From the NCBI GenBank assembly GCA_016182605.1, contig JACPGE010000036.1, positions 62,001 through 126,000 on the forward strand: a stretch of DNA of 64,000 bases. The letters are read 5' to 3'. The notes under the pieces are model-generated. The model was not told the DNA's origin and searched no databases. It saw only the letters and a list, made by a program, of their open reading frames with translations. This DNA is from Candidatus Hydrogenedentota bacterium. GTDB taxonomy: Bacteria; Hydrogenedentota; Hydrogenedentia; Hydrogenedentales; JAEUWI01. Below are positions 54,190-63,609 of this stretch, piece after piece. The position numbers and the translations under genes are program-made. Numbering within the stretch: the first letter of the stretch is position 1; every line of letters begins with the position of its first letter.

Positions 54190-55470
54190 TTACCTCTTCT
54201 TCATACGCCTGCGGATGAAGGCCGGAATGCCCATGTCTTCGTCGCTTTCAGGCTCGGGTACAAATTCCGGCTCCGCGGGTTCGGGCGGCGTGTCTGGAAA
54301 TAGAAACTGTTCGGCCGGCGCATTGGCCACGGCGGCGGGCGCAAGTGCGGGCAGGGTATCTTCCTCTGCGGCGGCGGTAGCAGTGGCAGTGGCTGCGGCA
54401 GGCGCCATCACGTGCGCGTGCGCGCCATCGGGACGCCGGCGCGCATCGCGGCGGGCAGCGTAGGTCTTCGCGCCATCGCCGGTGAGGTAGTTTTCGGAAA
54501 CGCCACGCGGGAATCCGGCGGCGATCACGGTCACCTGCAATTCGGGGCGCTCTTCGTCGTCGATGACCGCGCCGAAGATGATATTGGCGTCGGGGTGGGC
54601 GGCGTCTTTCACCACGTTGACGGCGTCGGTCACTTCGCGCATGCCGATGTCGCAGCCGCCCTTGATATTCACGATGACGCCCATGGCGCCGTTGATATTG
54701 GACTGTTCCAGGAGCGGGCAGACGATGGCTTCTTCCGCGGCGCGGACGGCGCGGCGTTCTCCTTCGGCGATGCCGATACCCATGAGGGCGCGGCCGCGTG
54801 CCTGCATGATGGTGCGCACGTCGGCGAAGTCGAGGTTGATGAGCCCGGGCACGGTGATGAGTTCCGAGATGGCGCGCACGCCGTTGTGCAGCACTTCGTC
54901 GGCCTGATGGAAGGCGGCCTTGAGCGACATGCTCTCCTGACAGAGCGTGGCGACGCGGTCGTTGGGCACCACGATCAGGGTATCCACGTGCTCTTCGAGC
55001 GCGGCCAGTCCGCGCAGGGCGCTGGCCATGCGTTCCCGGCCCTCAAAACTGAAGGGCAGCGTAACAATGGCGACGGTGAGGGCGCCGGTGCTGGTCGCTT
55101 CCTGCGCGACGATGGGCGAGGCCCCCGTCCCCGTTCCACCGCCGAGGCCCGCGGTGAGGAAGACCATGTCGGCTCCGCCGAGCACTTCCTTGATGCGCTC
55201 CCGATCTTCTTCCGCGGCGCGGGCGCCTTTTTCGGGCAGGGCGCCGGAGCCGAGGCCGCCGGTTTGCTCCACGCCGATTTGCAGGCGGGTGCCCGCGGGC
55301 GAGTGGCGCAGGGCCTGGGCGTCGGTGTTGATGGTGATGAACTCGACATCGGCGAGACCGGCCTCCACCATGCGCCCGACGGCATTGCCGCCGCCGCCGC
55401 CGATGCCGCAGACCTTGATAATGGCCCGCTGTTCAAAGGATTGAAACTCGTCCGACATTCCGATGCTCAT
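54190..55470 (-). CDS. ftsZ: Cell division GTPase FtsZ
   Basis: The 426-residue tubulin homologue has KVCGIGGGGGNAVGRMVEAG, ITINTDAQAL, the GTP signature GLGGGTGTGASP (about 109-120) and NLDFADVRTIM with the synergy-loop acid. A Pro/Glu-rich and Ala-rich linker follows to a conserved C-terminal peptide MGIPAFIRRRMKKR that binds membrane tethers. Start ATG 55470 follows GGGGAG; MSDEF at 55458 is a second option. It is the last division gene of the murC-ftsQ-ftsZ run and no ftsA lies between. Confidence 0.97.
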   Translation of the reverse strand: MSIGMSDEFQSFEQRAIIKVCGIGGGGGNAVGRMVEAGLADVEFITINTDAQALRHSPAGTRLQIGVEQTGGLGSGALPEKGARAAEEDRERIKEVLGGADMVFLTAGLGGGTGTGASPIVAQEATSTGALTVAIVTLPFSFEGRERMASALRGLAALEEHVDTLIVVPNDRVATLCQESMSLKAAFHQADEVLHNGVRAISELITVPGLINLDFADVRTIMQARGRALMGIGIAEGERRAVRAAEEAIVCPLLEQSNINGAMGVIVNIKGGCDIGMREVTDAVNVVKDAAHPDANIIFGAVIDDEERPELQVTVIAAGFPRGVSENYLTGDGAKTYAARRDARRRPDGAHAHVMAPAAATATATAAAEEDTLPALAPAAVANAPAEQFLFPDTPPEPAEPEFVPEPESDEDMGIPAFIRRRMKKR

Positions 55471-55571
55471 GCTGGTCTTACTCCCCGCCTTTCCGGTAGG
55501 ACGTGTTGTGTATGGTATCACTTGCCGCAAAATTTCCGCAATGGAATCCCGCGCGAACGCACTTTTTGTTG

Positions 55572-56369
55572 TTATTTACAGACGAAATCGCGATCAAACC
55601 GCAAGTCCAGTGAATTGGCACAGGGGAGTACGCCGTTTTTCTGTTCCCAGAGGAAGGCGAGCCGTTGTGCCTGAACCGAGTAGTCGACAAAATCGGAGCG
55701 CCCCCAGAGGAGGCGGAAGGGCACTTCATTGACGATCATGGCGATCTCGTTCGTGGAGCCGGCGGAGAGTTCGGAGAGGGTCCACTGCGCGTCCAGCCCG
55801 GCGGCGCAGTAGGCTTTCCAGACGTTGAGGGCTTCGCGGTATTCCGGCTGCGCGATGCGGTGCCCGGGCTCCACATAGCCCAGTCCGGGCACGTTGGTGA
55901 CGAGGGGCTTCAGGGTGGAGTTCAGGACATCCACTTCTTCCAGGATGACGCCTTCATCGTCGACCGCATAGGCGCGATTGGAGACTTCCAAGACGGCAAC
56001 GGGGATCCGCTCCTCGACATAGAGAATGACCTTGTCCGGGTAGCCGCGCTCCACGGTGCAGTCTTTCACGTAGGGCAATTTCCCGACGCGATCCGCCACG
56101 GCGGCCGCATCGAAGAACCAGATGTTGTCTTCCGCGGTGATGCCGGCGGCGTTGCGCACGCGCTCGGGATCGAGCTGCGTCAGTCCGACGATGGAGATCC
56201 GCTGGATCTGGAAGCGGGGCGAGGCCAGGGCGTAGCGATAGACGGATGAGCCGAGCAATGCGAAAACGGCGAGCGCGATAAAGAGCGAAGCGACGAGCAG
56301 CACGGCGCCCCGCCGCCGGACGCGCGTGCTTATGCGTTTCTCGCGGGGCTTGGTCTTGGGCGCGCTCAT
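55572..56369 (-). CDS. ftsQ: Cell division protein FtsQ
   Basis: The 265-residue protein has a basic cytoplasmic start, one membrane helix (GAVLLVASLFIALAVFALLG, about 20-39) and a POTRA domain (FQIQRISIVGLTQLDPERVR, ITAEDNIWFFD, VERGYPDKVILYVEERIPVA). This is the FtsQ/DivIB layout, and the protein links early and late divisome parts in the periplasm. It overlaps the murC stop by 4 bases (ATGA). A gap of 101 bases without an open ftsA-like frame separates it from ftsZ. Confidence 0.9.
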   Translation of the reverse strand: MSAPKTKPREKRISTRVRRRGAVLLVASLFIALAVFALLGSSVYRYALASPRFQIQRISIVGLTQLDPERVRNAAGITAEDNIWFFDAAAVADRVGKLPYVKDCTVERGYPDKVILYVEERIPVAVLEVSNRAYAVDDEGVILEEVDVLNSTLKPLVTNVPGLGYVEPGHRIAQPEYREALNVWKAYCAAGLDAQWTLSELSAGSTNEIAMIVNEVPFRLLWGRSDFVDYSVQAQRLAFLWEQKNGVLPCANSLDLRFDRDFVCK

Positions 56370-57802
56370 GGTTTCGCTTCCAGCGCGCGCAGCATGGGCT
56401 CCGCGATGCGGTTGATGTTACCGGCCCCGAGTATGAGCACGATGTCTCCTTCGCGCAGATCGGGCGCAATGCGTTCCGGCACTTGGTACATATCCTCCAC
56501 CAGCTCGACGTGATCATGGCCGGAATGGCGGGCGGCGTCGACGATCAAATTGGAGGTTACCCCGGGCATGGGTTGTTCCCGGCTGGGATAAATGGCGGTG
56601 ACCACGGCCCGATCGGCCTGGGCAATGGCTTCGGCGAAGCCGTCGCAGAAAAATTTTGTACGGCTGTAGAGGTGGGGTTGCAGCACCACGATCATGCGGC
56701 TGGGCCGGAGATCGCGGATGGCTTCCATGGTGCGCGCGATCTCCGTGGGGTGGTGCGCGTAGTCCTCCACCACCACCACGCCGCGCCGCTCGCCGCAGAC
56801 CTGCATGCGGCGCTGCACGCCGTCGAATTGGCGCAGTCCGCCGGCGATCATGGAGAAGCGCATGCCCAGGCAGAGACCGACGGTGCAAGCGGCGAGGGCG
56901 TTACGCACGTTGTGCAGGCCCAGCGCGCCGATGTCGAGCGTGCCGAGGAGGCCTGTGGGCGCGATGCGCGTGTCGTGGCAGATCACCTCGAAGCGGGTGC
57001 GCAGGCCGCCGAGGGCGCGCCCCGCGCGTGTTTCCTGGGTCGTCAGGCGGGTCTCGATGTTGACGCCCTGCAGGGAGACGCCATACTCGAGGCCATAGGT
57101 GAGACACACGCTTTCGATCTCGGGGATAATCTCGCGGCAGTGCGGATCGTCGCCGCACAGAATGGCAAAGCCGTAGAACGGCACGCCATTGCAGAAATCG
57201 AGGAAGGCGTGCTTGATGCGATCGATGGTGCCGTAGTACTCCAGATGTTCCGCATCGATGTTGGTGACCACGGCGATCGTGGGATGCAAGCGCAGGAAGC
57301 TGCCGTCGTGTTCGTCCGCCTCCGCCACCAGGTAGTCGCCCGTGCCCCAGCGCGCGTTGGTGCCGCTGCGGTGCAGTATCCCGCCGATGATGCTGGTGGC
57401 GCCGATGTTGGCCTGATCGAGATAGGCGCTGATCATCGAGGTCGTCGTGGTCTTGCCGTGCGTTCCCCCGACGGCCACGGCATTCGGCTTGAGGCGCATC
57501 AAGTCGGCCAGGAGATCGCTGCGATGTATCACGGGGGTGCCGCGCCGCCGCGCCGCCTGCACCTCCGGGTTGTCGTCTGGAACGGCTGCGGAGACCACCA
57601 CGATGCCGGCGTCGTCCAGGTTTTCGGCGCGGTGCCCTTCGGTGAAGTGGAGCCCGAGTTGCGCCAGGCGATCGGTGATCCCGGAGGCGTGCAGGTCGGA
57701 GCCGGAAACGGTGTAATCGAGATTTAACAGAATTTCCGCTAAACCGCTCATGCCGATGCCTCCTACGCCGACAAAATGAACTTTTCGCTTATCGCCATTC
57801 AA
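56366..57802 (-). CDS. murC: UDP-N-acetylmuramate--L-alanine ligase MurC
   Basis: The 478-residue Mur ligase has the UDP-binding start VHFVGVGGIGMSGLAEILLN, the ATP loop AVGGTHGKTTTTSM (about 109-122), EADEHDGSFLRL, the central HNVRNALAA and the C-terminal DYAHHPTEI and QPHLYSRTK motifs. It adds the first L-alanine to the peptidoglycan precursor. An in-frame stop just upstream forces the TTG start at 57802; the first residues align with the family. It overlaps ftsQ, and the usual murB and ddl are absent between them. Confidence 0.96.
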   Translation of the reverse strand: MNGDKRKVHFVGVGGIGMSGLAEILLNLDYTVSGSDLHASGITDRLAQLGLHFTEGHRAENLDDAGIVVVSAAVPDDNPEVQAARRRGTPVIHRSDLLADLMRLKPNAVAVGGTHGKTTTTSMISAYLDQANIGATSIIGGILHRSGTNARWGTGDYLVAEADEHDGSFLRLHPTIAVVTNIDAEHLEYYGTIDRIKHAFLDFCNGVPFYGFAILCGDDPHCREIIPEIESVCLTYGLEYGVSLQGVNIETRLTTQETRAGRALGGLRTRFEVICHDTRIAPTGLLGTLDIGALGLHNVRNALAACTVGLCLGMRFSMIAGGLRQFDGVQRRMQVCGERRGVVVVEDYAHHPTEIARTMEAIRDLRPSRMIVVLQPHLYSRTKFFCDGFAEAIAQADRAVVTAIYPSREQPMPGVTSNLIVDAARHSGHDHVELVEDMYQVPERIAPDLREGDIVLILGAGNINRIAEPMLRALEAKP

Positions 57803-58109
57803 GGGTCAAAGGGTGCCTCATGGGTTACCTGCGGTCCATATTCTGGAACATTCACACACTACAAGATGTTGTGGTTCGTACCCAGTATATCAGAATGATA
57901 CCACCAGAAAAAGGGGTTACTTAGACTTTTCTTTCTTCCCGTTTTTCTGCCAGGGGCGCGGCCGGCGCCAAGGTGGAAAAGGTGCAGCCTCCCCCCTTTC
58001 TGGCGGATACTACCGGCAAGACGGCGGCAATCTCCCCGCACCTGATGAAGTGATCCAGGCCCTCGATTTCGCCTGGCTTGGCCCGCCACAAGAGGAGTTT
58101 TGGACCGGT
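57803..58109. other. 307-base intergenic region between divergent genes
   Basis: This space separates murC (minus) from the OmpA-like lipoprotein gene (plus) and must hold both promoters. I see no clear consensus boxes. An AGAGGAG ribosome site lies at 58091-58097 before the lipoprotein start. Confidence 0.4.
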
Positions 58110-58604
58110 ATGAACAGAAATTTCAGGCACCTGGGGGTAGTCTTGACCGTGATTGCGGCGTGCACGGTCTCGGGTGGTTGCGCCTCGACGGACTCTCCCC
58201 CACTCCAGCAAGCGGCGGCGGCGCCATTGGAAACCGAATTCCAGGACATTCCCTTCATGCGCTACAGCACAGCCCTGCGGGCCGAGGTGTTGCCCATGCT
58301 CGAGGCGATCCGGCAGCAGTTGCTGCAGCATCCCGGCCACCATGCGCACCTGATCGGTCACGCTTTTGACTCGCTTCAGAGCCGCGCGGAGAACCAGGGT
58401 CTCGCTGCGGCGCGTGTCGAGGCGGTCCGTGCGTGGTTGCTCCAACGGGACGTGCCCGCGCGCCAAATCAGCGTTGAAAGCCGGGGGGATGAAGCCGCGG
58501 CTGCGGGGGAGGACGCTTTTCACGATCGTCATCGGGGCAATCGGGTAGAGATCGTATACACGAGTGGCGGGGAGGAGGAAGCTGCCCCGGACGAAGTGCG
58601 ATGA
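58110..58604 (+). CDS. OmpA-like peptidoglycan-associated lipoprotein
   Basis: The 164-residue protein has a lipoprotein signal (LTVIAACTVSGGC, lipid cysteine near 24) and a C-terminal OmpA-like fold (VLPMLEAIRQQLLQHPGHHA, HLIGHAFDSLQSRAENQGLA, AARVEAVRAWLLQRDVPARQ, HRGNRVEIVY). The expected TD-x10-LS-x2-R-A motif is altered (GHAFDSLQSRAENQGLAAARV), so peptidoglycan binding is likely but not certain. It could be a Pal-like tether or a stand-alone outer-membrane lipoprotein. Confidence 0.75.
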   Translation: MNRNFRHLGVVLTVIAACTVSGGCASTDSPPLQQAAAAPLETEFQDIPFMRYSTALRAEVLPMLEAIRQQLLQHPGHHAHLIGHAFDSLQSRAENQGLAAARVEAVRAWLLQRDVPARQISVESRGDEAAAAGEDAFHDRHRGNRVEIVYTSGGEEEAAPDEVR

Positions 58605-58728
58605 TGGGCGCAATTCGGCCGGAAACTTGCGCCGGGTGAATTGTTGACATTACTATTAATTCAAATTTGCCAGGCTTGGGCCAGATGCCAGCAGAATGTT
58701 CCTGCGAAGAGGCTGAAGGGTTGCGGCT

Positions 58729-59529
58729 ATGCGCTTTCTAAGTTTCATGTCGAATACGTCCGATATGCCCGGGGTGGAGGGGCTGATTGACGAATGCGGT
58801 CTCCGGCCCGCCTACAACCGCATATTTACGGAAGACGAGCGGCGGCACATCGAGTCGCGCCAGGGCAACTTTCCCCTGACCAAAGGCGCCTATATTGCTT
58901 CGCACCTGGGCGAATTCGACATGGTGGCGGATTTGCTGCAATTTGCCGAACGCTTCGCGGGCAGCCCGCCCGAAGTATACATTGGCATGCGCTTTCATAT
59001 TATGGCCACGTCCTTTCTTGAACTCACGGGGGATTGGTTCTCGTACCACCAGGTCATGCAGCTTTTCATCCCCCGCGTGTTTTCGTTGCGGGCCAGTTCA
59101 CCGCGGTGCGATCCGCTCACGCAGGAGGCGTGCGAGCAGCATATTCGTCATACGCAACAGATTGTTGCGGTGATGGAGAACGGGCAGCCGCAGGGGCCCC
59201 ACGCGGGCTATTGGCATATGAGCCTGCTGATGGACGAGCGCAAGAAACTCGACAGCGCGTTGTACTATGCGCGGCAGGGCAAGGCCCAAGGCTGGGAAGG
59301 CGAATGGGGCACGCGTATCGCCGGCCTGGAGAAGCGGATCCCGCCGAAGGAAACGCCCATGGCGAATCCGCTGGAGGCGCGTCTGGGCCCGCCCAAGGCT
59401 GCGGCACCCCGTGTCGTGTCTTGCGTCCAATGCGGCCAGCGCATGCGAATCCCGGCGGACTATCAGAAGCCACAGGGCACCTGCATCAAATGCGGCGCGG
59501 TCGTCCTCCTTGCGGTACAGGGGATCTGA
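58729..59529 (+). CDS. Hypothetical protein with C-terminal zinc ribbon
   Basis: The 266-residue protein is unknown to me. Residues 15-190 are helical and TPR-like (AYIASHLGEFDMVADLLQFA, YWHMSLLMDERKKLDSALYY with ARQGKAQGW). The C-terminal 40 residues form a zinc ribbon, CVQCGQRMRIPADYQ then CIKCG, of the kind that opens many planctomycete-like proteins. A TTGACA lies at 58644-58649, but no clear -10 follows. It has no operon partner. Confidence 0.65.
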   Translation: MRFLSFMSNTSDMPGVEGLIDECGLRPAYNRIFTEDERRHIESRQGNFPLTKGAYIASHLGEFDMVADLLQFAERFAGSPPEVYIGMRFHIMATSFLELTGDWFSYHQVMQLFIPRVFSLRASSPRCDPLTQEACEQHIRHTQQIVAVMENGQPQGPHAGYWHMSLLMDERKKLDSALYYARQGKAQGWEGEWGTRIAGLEKRIPPKETPMANPLEARLGPPKAAAPRVVSCVQCGQRMRIPADYQKPQGTCIKCGAVVLLAVQGI

Positions 59530-59738
59530 GCGAAGCTGCCCTGCCCGCGCGTTGCCTGGCATGCCCGGCAGTGCCCCAATCGGCCCAGGGCCGGCGCGCA
59601 GGCGCCTGCCCGGACAAATTTTGAGTTCCTGCTCATTTGTAGCCCCGCTTACGGAACTCATTGTCCCGTTTGTGTTGTACTCATGACATGGTAGGGACCG
59701 GGCAATCCGGATCAACACAGTTCTATAGGAGTTTTTGT

Positions 59739-60206
59739 ATGTCACCAAGAGCCAAACATGAGGCGCCCAAAGAAGTGATGCAACTGCTGGACAATGTGAA
59801 TATCTTCAGCAGCGTCGCCGTTTACCTGCAGATCGAGAACAGCGTGCGTTTTGCGATCGCCGCGGGGAAACTTACGGCCGGCGATCAGTTGCCTTCGGTG
59901 CGCGAGCTTTCGGAGCGTCTTGAAGTGAACCCGAACACCGTGGCCAAGGCCTACCGTGACCTCGAAGTCATGGGGCTTTTGTACACCCGCCGCGGCATGG
60001 GGGTCTTTATTCAAAAGAGCATCGATGACAAGTGCCGGGCGGATGTGAGCCGGGAAATGATGGGCCGCGTCTTTGAGGTCATCTGCGAGGCCAAGGCTTC
60101 GGGATTGAAAGACAAAGACATTCAGGCGATCGTCAAGAAGTGCCTGGGAGAAAGTGTGGCTCCGTATTCGCCGCTGCCCAAAGGCGTTCAGGATTGGCTG
60201 AAGTAG
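59739..60206 (+). CDS. GntR-family regulator, YtrA type
   Basis: The 155-residue protein has a GntR winged helix near the N-terminus: VYLQIENSVRFAIAAGKLTA, GDQLPSVRELSERLEVNPNT, VAKAYRDLEVMGLLYTRRGM with GVF. Only a short C-terminal helix region follows, which defines the YtrA subgroup. Such regulators usually control an adjacent ABC transporter, but none is present here. TAGGAG precedes ATG 59739. A possible promoter TTGTCC / TGACAT with a 17-base spacer lies at 59661-59689. Confidence 0.88.
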   Translation: MSPRAKHEAPKEVMQLLDNVNIFSSVAVYLQIENSVRFAIAAGKLTAGDQLPSVRELSERLEVNPNTVAKAYRDLEVMGLLYTRRGMGVFIQKSIDDKCRADVSREMMGRVFEVICEAKASGLKDKDIQAIVKKCLGESVAPYSPLPKGVQDWLK

Positions 60207-60359
60207 TCCGAATCGGCGATTGGGGCACGGGGGCATTTCAGACCGACCCCGCACTGCGGGGGGAACCCTGCATGCCGGTTCGGGGTCCCGTTGTGGAAAC
60301 TGCCTGTCTTGGCCAGAAGCCCGGCGTGTGTCCTGCGGACGCGCGGCGCATCCGTTGGT

Positions 60360-61949
60360 TCATGAATTGCGGGCGTTGCCGCGCCGTGTGAGGGCCTGCT
60401 GGAAGGCGAGCCATTCGGGAACGCGCAGCCAATGGCTCACGAGCAGGTAGGCCCCGCCGGCCAGACCGAGGGGCGCCAGCACGGAGACGATCTCGAAGGC
60501 AAGGACCGTCGTGTCCAGCACGTACGCAAAGCCCGCGTGGAGCCCGTGGCAGGCGAGACACAGGGCGAGTGCGGCGATGCCGGTGCTCAGAACGGCGGTT
60601 GTGAGCGCCCGATCCCAGAGGGCGCCAAAGCGCCGCCACAGGAAGAAATAGAGCACGGCGAAATTCACGCCGTACGCCAAGGTGGTGGCAAGGGCGAGCC
60701 CGCGGAATCCCATCGGCCCCGCCAGGACAAAAATGAGCGCGATATTGATGATCATGCTGACCGAGGCCGCCATGACGGGGGTGTGCGTGTTTTGTATGGC
60801 GTAGAAGCCCTGAACCCCCACGCGAATGAGGGCAAAGATCAACAGACCCGCGCCCAGATAGAGCACGGCGGAGGCGGTCTTGACGGTATCGGCGGGGCTA
60901 AACTGGCCGTGCTCGAAGAGCAGCCGGACGATCGGTTCGCGCATGACCAGCATGCCGGCCATGGCGGGGGTGACGAGGAAGATGCATTGGCGGAAGCCGG
61001 ACTTCAGGGTTTCGCGGAGGGCTTCCGCGTCCTGCGCAACGTGGGCACGGCTGATGGCGGGCAGTATGGCGACGCCTATGGCGACGCCGAAGATGGAGAG
61101 GGGCAATTGTATCAGCCGGTTGGCGTACCAGAGGGTCGACATCTCGCCGAGGGAGTAGGCCACGAAGCCGTCCACCAGTTTGTTGACCTCACCTGCGGAC
61201 TGGCCGATGATGACGGGGCCCAGCAGCCAGCACGCGCGGAGCAGCCCCGGATGGCGCAAGCGCAGTGACGGCGCGATCACGCCCAAGAGCCGCGTTGCGG
61301 CGTGGTACATGATCGCCAGTTGGGCCACTCCCCCGATCCAGACGCCGGCCACAAGCGCCCAGGTGGGGTCTTCCATATAATTCTTTCCCCACCACATCGC
61401 GCACAGCAGACTGATGTTGAGGAGGACGGGCGTCCAGGAAGGCGTGCTGTAATGTCCGAGCACATAGAGGGGCGCCATGAGGAAGGCGGTCAGGCCGATG
61501 AAGATGAAGTAGGGCATGATCCAGCGCACCACGGAGATGGTCAGCGCCAGTTGTTGCGCGGCGGGCGCATTTTCCGAATGGAGCTTCTCGGCGATATCGG
61601 TGAGCCCGGGAACGAAATCGGCGAGCAGGATGCCTGCGAAGGTGAGGAAGCCGAAGATCAGGAGCATGGCCGAAAGGCATGCGCGCACCAGTTCCTTGAG
61701 GGCGGCCGTGCCTTCCTTCTCCTGCACCTCGGTCATGATCGGCACAAAGGCCGCATTGACCGCGCCTTCGCCGAGCATATCGCGAAGCATGTTTGGGAAG
61801 CGGAAGGCGAAGATGAAAATCTCCTGCACGGGTCTGGGGACCAGCGCGGCCATGGCCATGTCGCGCAACAGTCCGAAGACCCGGCTGAGCATGGTGCCGC
61901 TCGCGAAGATCGCGATGAACCGGGACATTTCGCTTCGGGAGCTGCTCAT
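60360..61949 (-). CDS. murJ: Lipid II flippase MurJ (MviN)
   Basis: The 529-residue membrane protein has about 13-14 hydrophobic segments. It begins SRFIAIFASGTMLSRVFGLL, then RDMAMAALVP and FRFPNMLRDMLGEGAVNAAF, the conserved MurJ opening with functional arginines. It also has the inner RANRLIQLPLSIFGVAIGVA-like loop (written YANRLIQLPLSIFGVAIGVA here). MurJ moves lipid II across the inner membrane. ATG 61949 overlaps the lnt stop by 4 bases; the longer frame runs inside lnt. Confidence 0.95.
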   Translation of the reverse strand: MSSSRSEMSRFIAIFASGTMLSRVFGLLRDMAMAALVPRPVQEIFIFAFRFPNMLRDMLGEGAVNAAFVPIMTEVQEKEGTAALKELVRACLSAMLLIFGFLTFAGILLADFVPGLTDIAEKLHSENAPAAQQLALTISVVRWIMPYFIFIGLTAFLMAPLYVLGHYSTPSWTPVLLNISLLCAMWWGKNYMEDPTWALVAGVWIGGVAQLAIMYHAATRLLGVIAPSLRLRHPGLLRACWLLGPVIIGQSAGEVNKLVDGFVAYSLGEMSTLWYANRLIQLPLSIFGVAIGVAILPAISRAHVAQDAEALRETLKSGFRQCIFLVTPAMAGMLVMREPIVRLLFEHGQFSPADTVKTASAVLYLGAGLLIFALIRVGVQGFYAIQNTHTPVMAASVSMIINIALIFVLAGPMGFRGLALATTLAYGVNFAVLYFFLWRRFGALWDRALTTAVLSTGIAALALCLACHGLHAGFAYVLDTTVLAFEIVSVLAPLGLAGGAYLLVSHWLRVPEWLAFQQALTRRGNARNS

Positions 61950-63532
61950 CGCGGCGCGGGTGTCCCTTGGGCGCGGCGGCCCGCCAGAAGCGCATGGAGT
62001 GCCATCAGCAGCCCCGCCGTGCCCAGGATCCATGGCGCGGATTGGGGGCCCGCGGGCCAGGGATGGGGCGCGGCCTGGGGCACATCGAAGGCGCCAAGCC
62101 GGCGTTGTTGCACCACCGCCGATGGCGTCGCGTAATCGGGGTGAATCCGAACGACGCGGTTGCCCCGCACGAGCACTTTGTCGACCACTTCATAGCGCCC
62201 CCACGGATCAATCACTCCGGACACGCCCGAATTCGCGCTGTGGATCAAGGGCAGGCGCGTTTCGATGGCGCGGAAGCGGGCAATCTCCCACTCTTGCGCG
62301 GGGCCGTTGCTGGCGCCGAACCAGCCGAGATTGGTGATTACGGCGAGCACGTCCGCGCCCTGTGCGCGCAGGGCAGCCGCCATCGGCGGGAAGAGCACCT
62401 CGAAACAGATGAGTGGCCCAATGGCGCATCGCTCTTGCACAAGCACTTTTTGTCCCGCGCCGAAATCGACATCGCCCGGCACAATGGCGCGCAGAAAGGG
62501 AATCAGGCTGGCGAAGGGGAGGTACTCGCCGAAGGGCGCGAGATGCACCTTGTCGTAATGGCCGGCGGGCTCGCCACTGCGCAAGATCAAGACACTGGAA
62601 TTGTAGGACGCGCTATTGCCGGTGTCGTAGCGCACGGTACCCGTGAACAAGTCCGCCCCGGTCTCCCGGGTGAACTGCTGGAGCAGCTCCAGTAGCTCCG
62701 TGTCCTGATAGTCGTTCATGACGAGGGCTTCGGGCCACACGAAAAGCTCGACGGGGGTTTCCCGGATCAGCGCGCGGGAGTGCTCCGCGGCGCGCCAGAC
62801 CATGTCCTCCGTATATTCCCAGTCGTACTTCTGCTGTTGGGAGTAGTTGGGTTGAAAGAGGCCGGCGCGCAGGGGCTCTGGCCGCGGCTGAGGCGTTCCG
62901 AGGAGCGCGGCGCCGGCGAGATGTGCCACGGCAATTAGGATTGCGGCCGCGGCAAGGCGGGCCCATCGTCCGGGTTTGGCCAGCCACACTTCCGCAAGAA
63001 GCGCGTTCACCAAGACGATAAAGAAGGAGAGGAAGGAAACGCCGCCCAGGGACGCGAGTTGCGCGAAGGCGAGATCGGGGCCCTGACTGTAGCCCAGTGC
63101 GCTCCACCCGAATCCGGTGAAGTTCCAGGAGTGCAACCACTCCATGCCCGGCCAAAGTGCGGCGAGGCACGGCGCGCCGAGCCACGGCGGCAGGTGGCGG
63201 CAGGCGCGGTTCCACAGAACGCCCAGTGCGGCCCAGTATGCCGTGAGCGCAAGGCAAAGCCCTTGCATGCCCAGGACGGCCCAGCCCCCGGCCCAGTAGA
63301 TGTTTGTGCCGAGCCATTGAAGCAGGATGGTGTGAAAGGCCCACCCGCAGAGCAGGAAGATCGAGGCGGCACGGATCGGCGAGGCATTCCGGGCCATCGC
63401 AAAGACCGGCACGAGAATGATCCAGGCCAGGGGGAAGCAGTGAAAGGTTGGAAAACAGAGCGCCAAGCCCACACCGCATGCGAGTGGAATGCCGGGGATA
63501 TGGAGGAGTTTTTTCATTGCGGGGGGGATCAT
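61946..63532 (-). CDS. lnt: Apolipoprotein N-acyltransferase
   Basis: The 528-residue protein has six to seven N-terminal membrane segments and a periplasmic nitrilase-like domain. The catalytic triad is visible as the glutamate of FVWPEALVMND, the lysine of HYDKVHLAPFGEYLPF and the cysteine of IGPLICFEVLFPP. Lnt adds the third acyl chain to lipoproteins, which fits a diderm envelope. The start is ATG 63532, or ATG 63517 (MKKLLHIPG); neither has a strong ribosome site. It is translationally coupled to murJ. Confidence 0.94.
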   Translation of the reverse strand: MIPPAMKKLLHIPGIPLACGVGLALCFPTFHCFPLAWIILVPVFAMARNASPIRAASIFLLCGWAFHTILLQWLGTNIYWAGGWAVLGMQGLCLALTAYWAALGVLWNRACRHLPPWLGAPCLAALWPGMEWLHSWNFTGFGWSALGYSQGPDLAFAQLASLGGVSFLSFFIVLVNALLAEVWLAKPGRWARLAAAAILIAVAHLAGAALLGTPQPRPEPLRAGLFQPNYSQQQKYDWEYTEDMVWRAAEHSRALIRETPVELFVWPEALVMNDYQDTELLELLQQFTRETGADLFTGTVRYDTGNSASYNSSVLILRSGEPAGHYDKVHLAPFGEYLPFASLIPFLRAIVPGDVDFGAGQKVLVQERCAIGPLICFEVLFPPMAAALRAQGADVLAVITNLGWFGASNGPAQEWEIARFRAIETRLPLIHSANSGVSGVIDPWGRYEVVDKVLVRGNRVVRIHPDYATPSAVVQQRRLGAFDVPQAAPHPWPAGPQSAPWILGTAGLLMALHALLAGRRAQGTPAPR

Positions 63533-63609
63533 GGGAAATAACGGGGGTATGAATCAAGGTAAATCGCGGCGTGGGCACAATTTGCGCGCCGCGTGCCTGC
63601 GCTGCGGGG

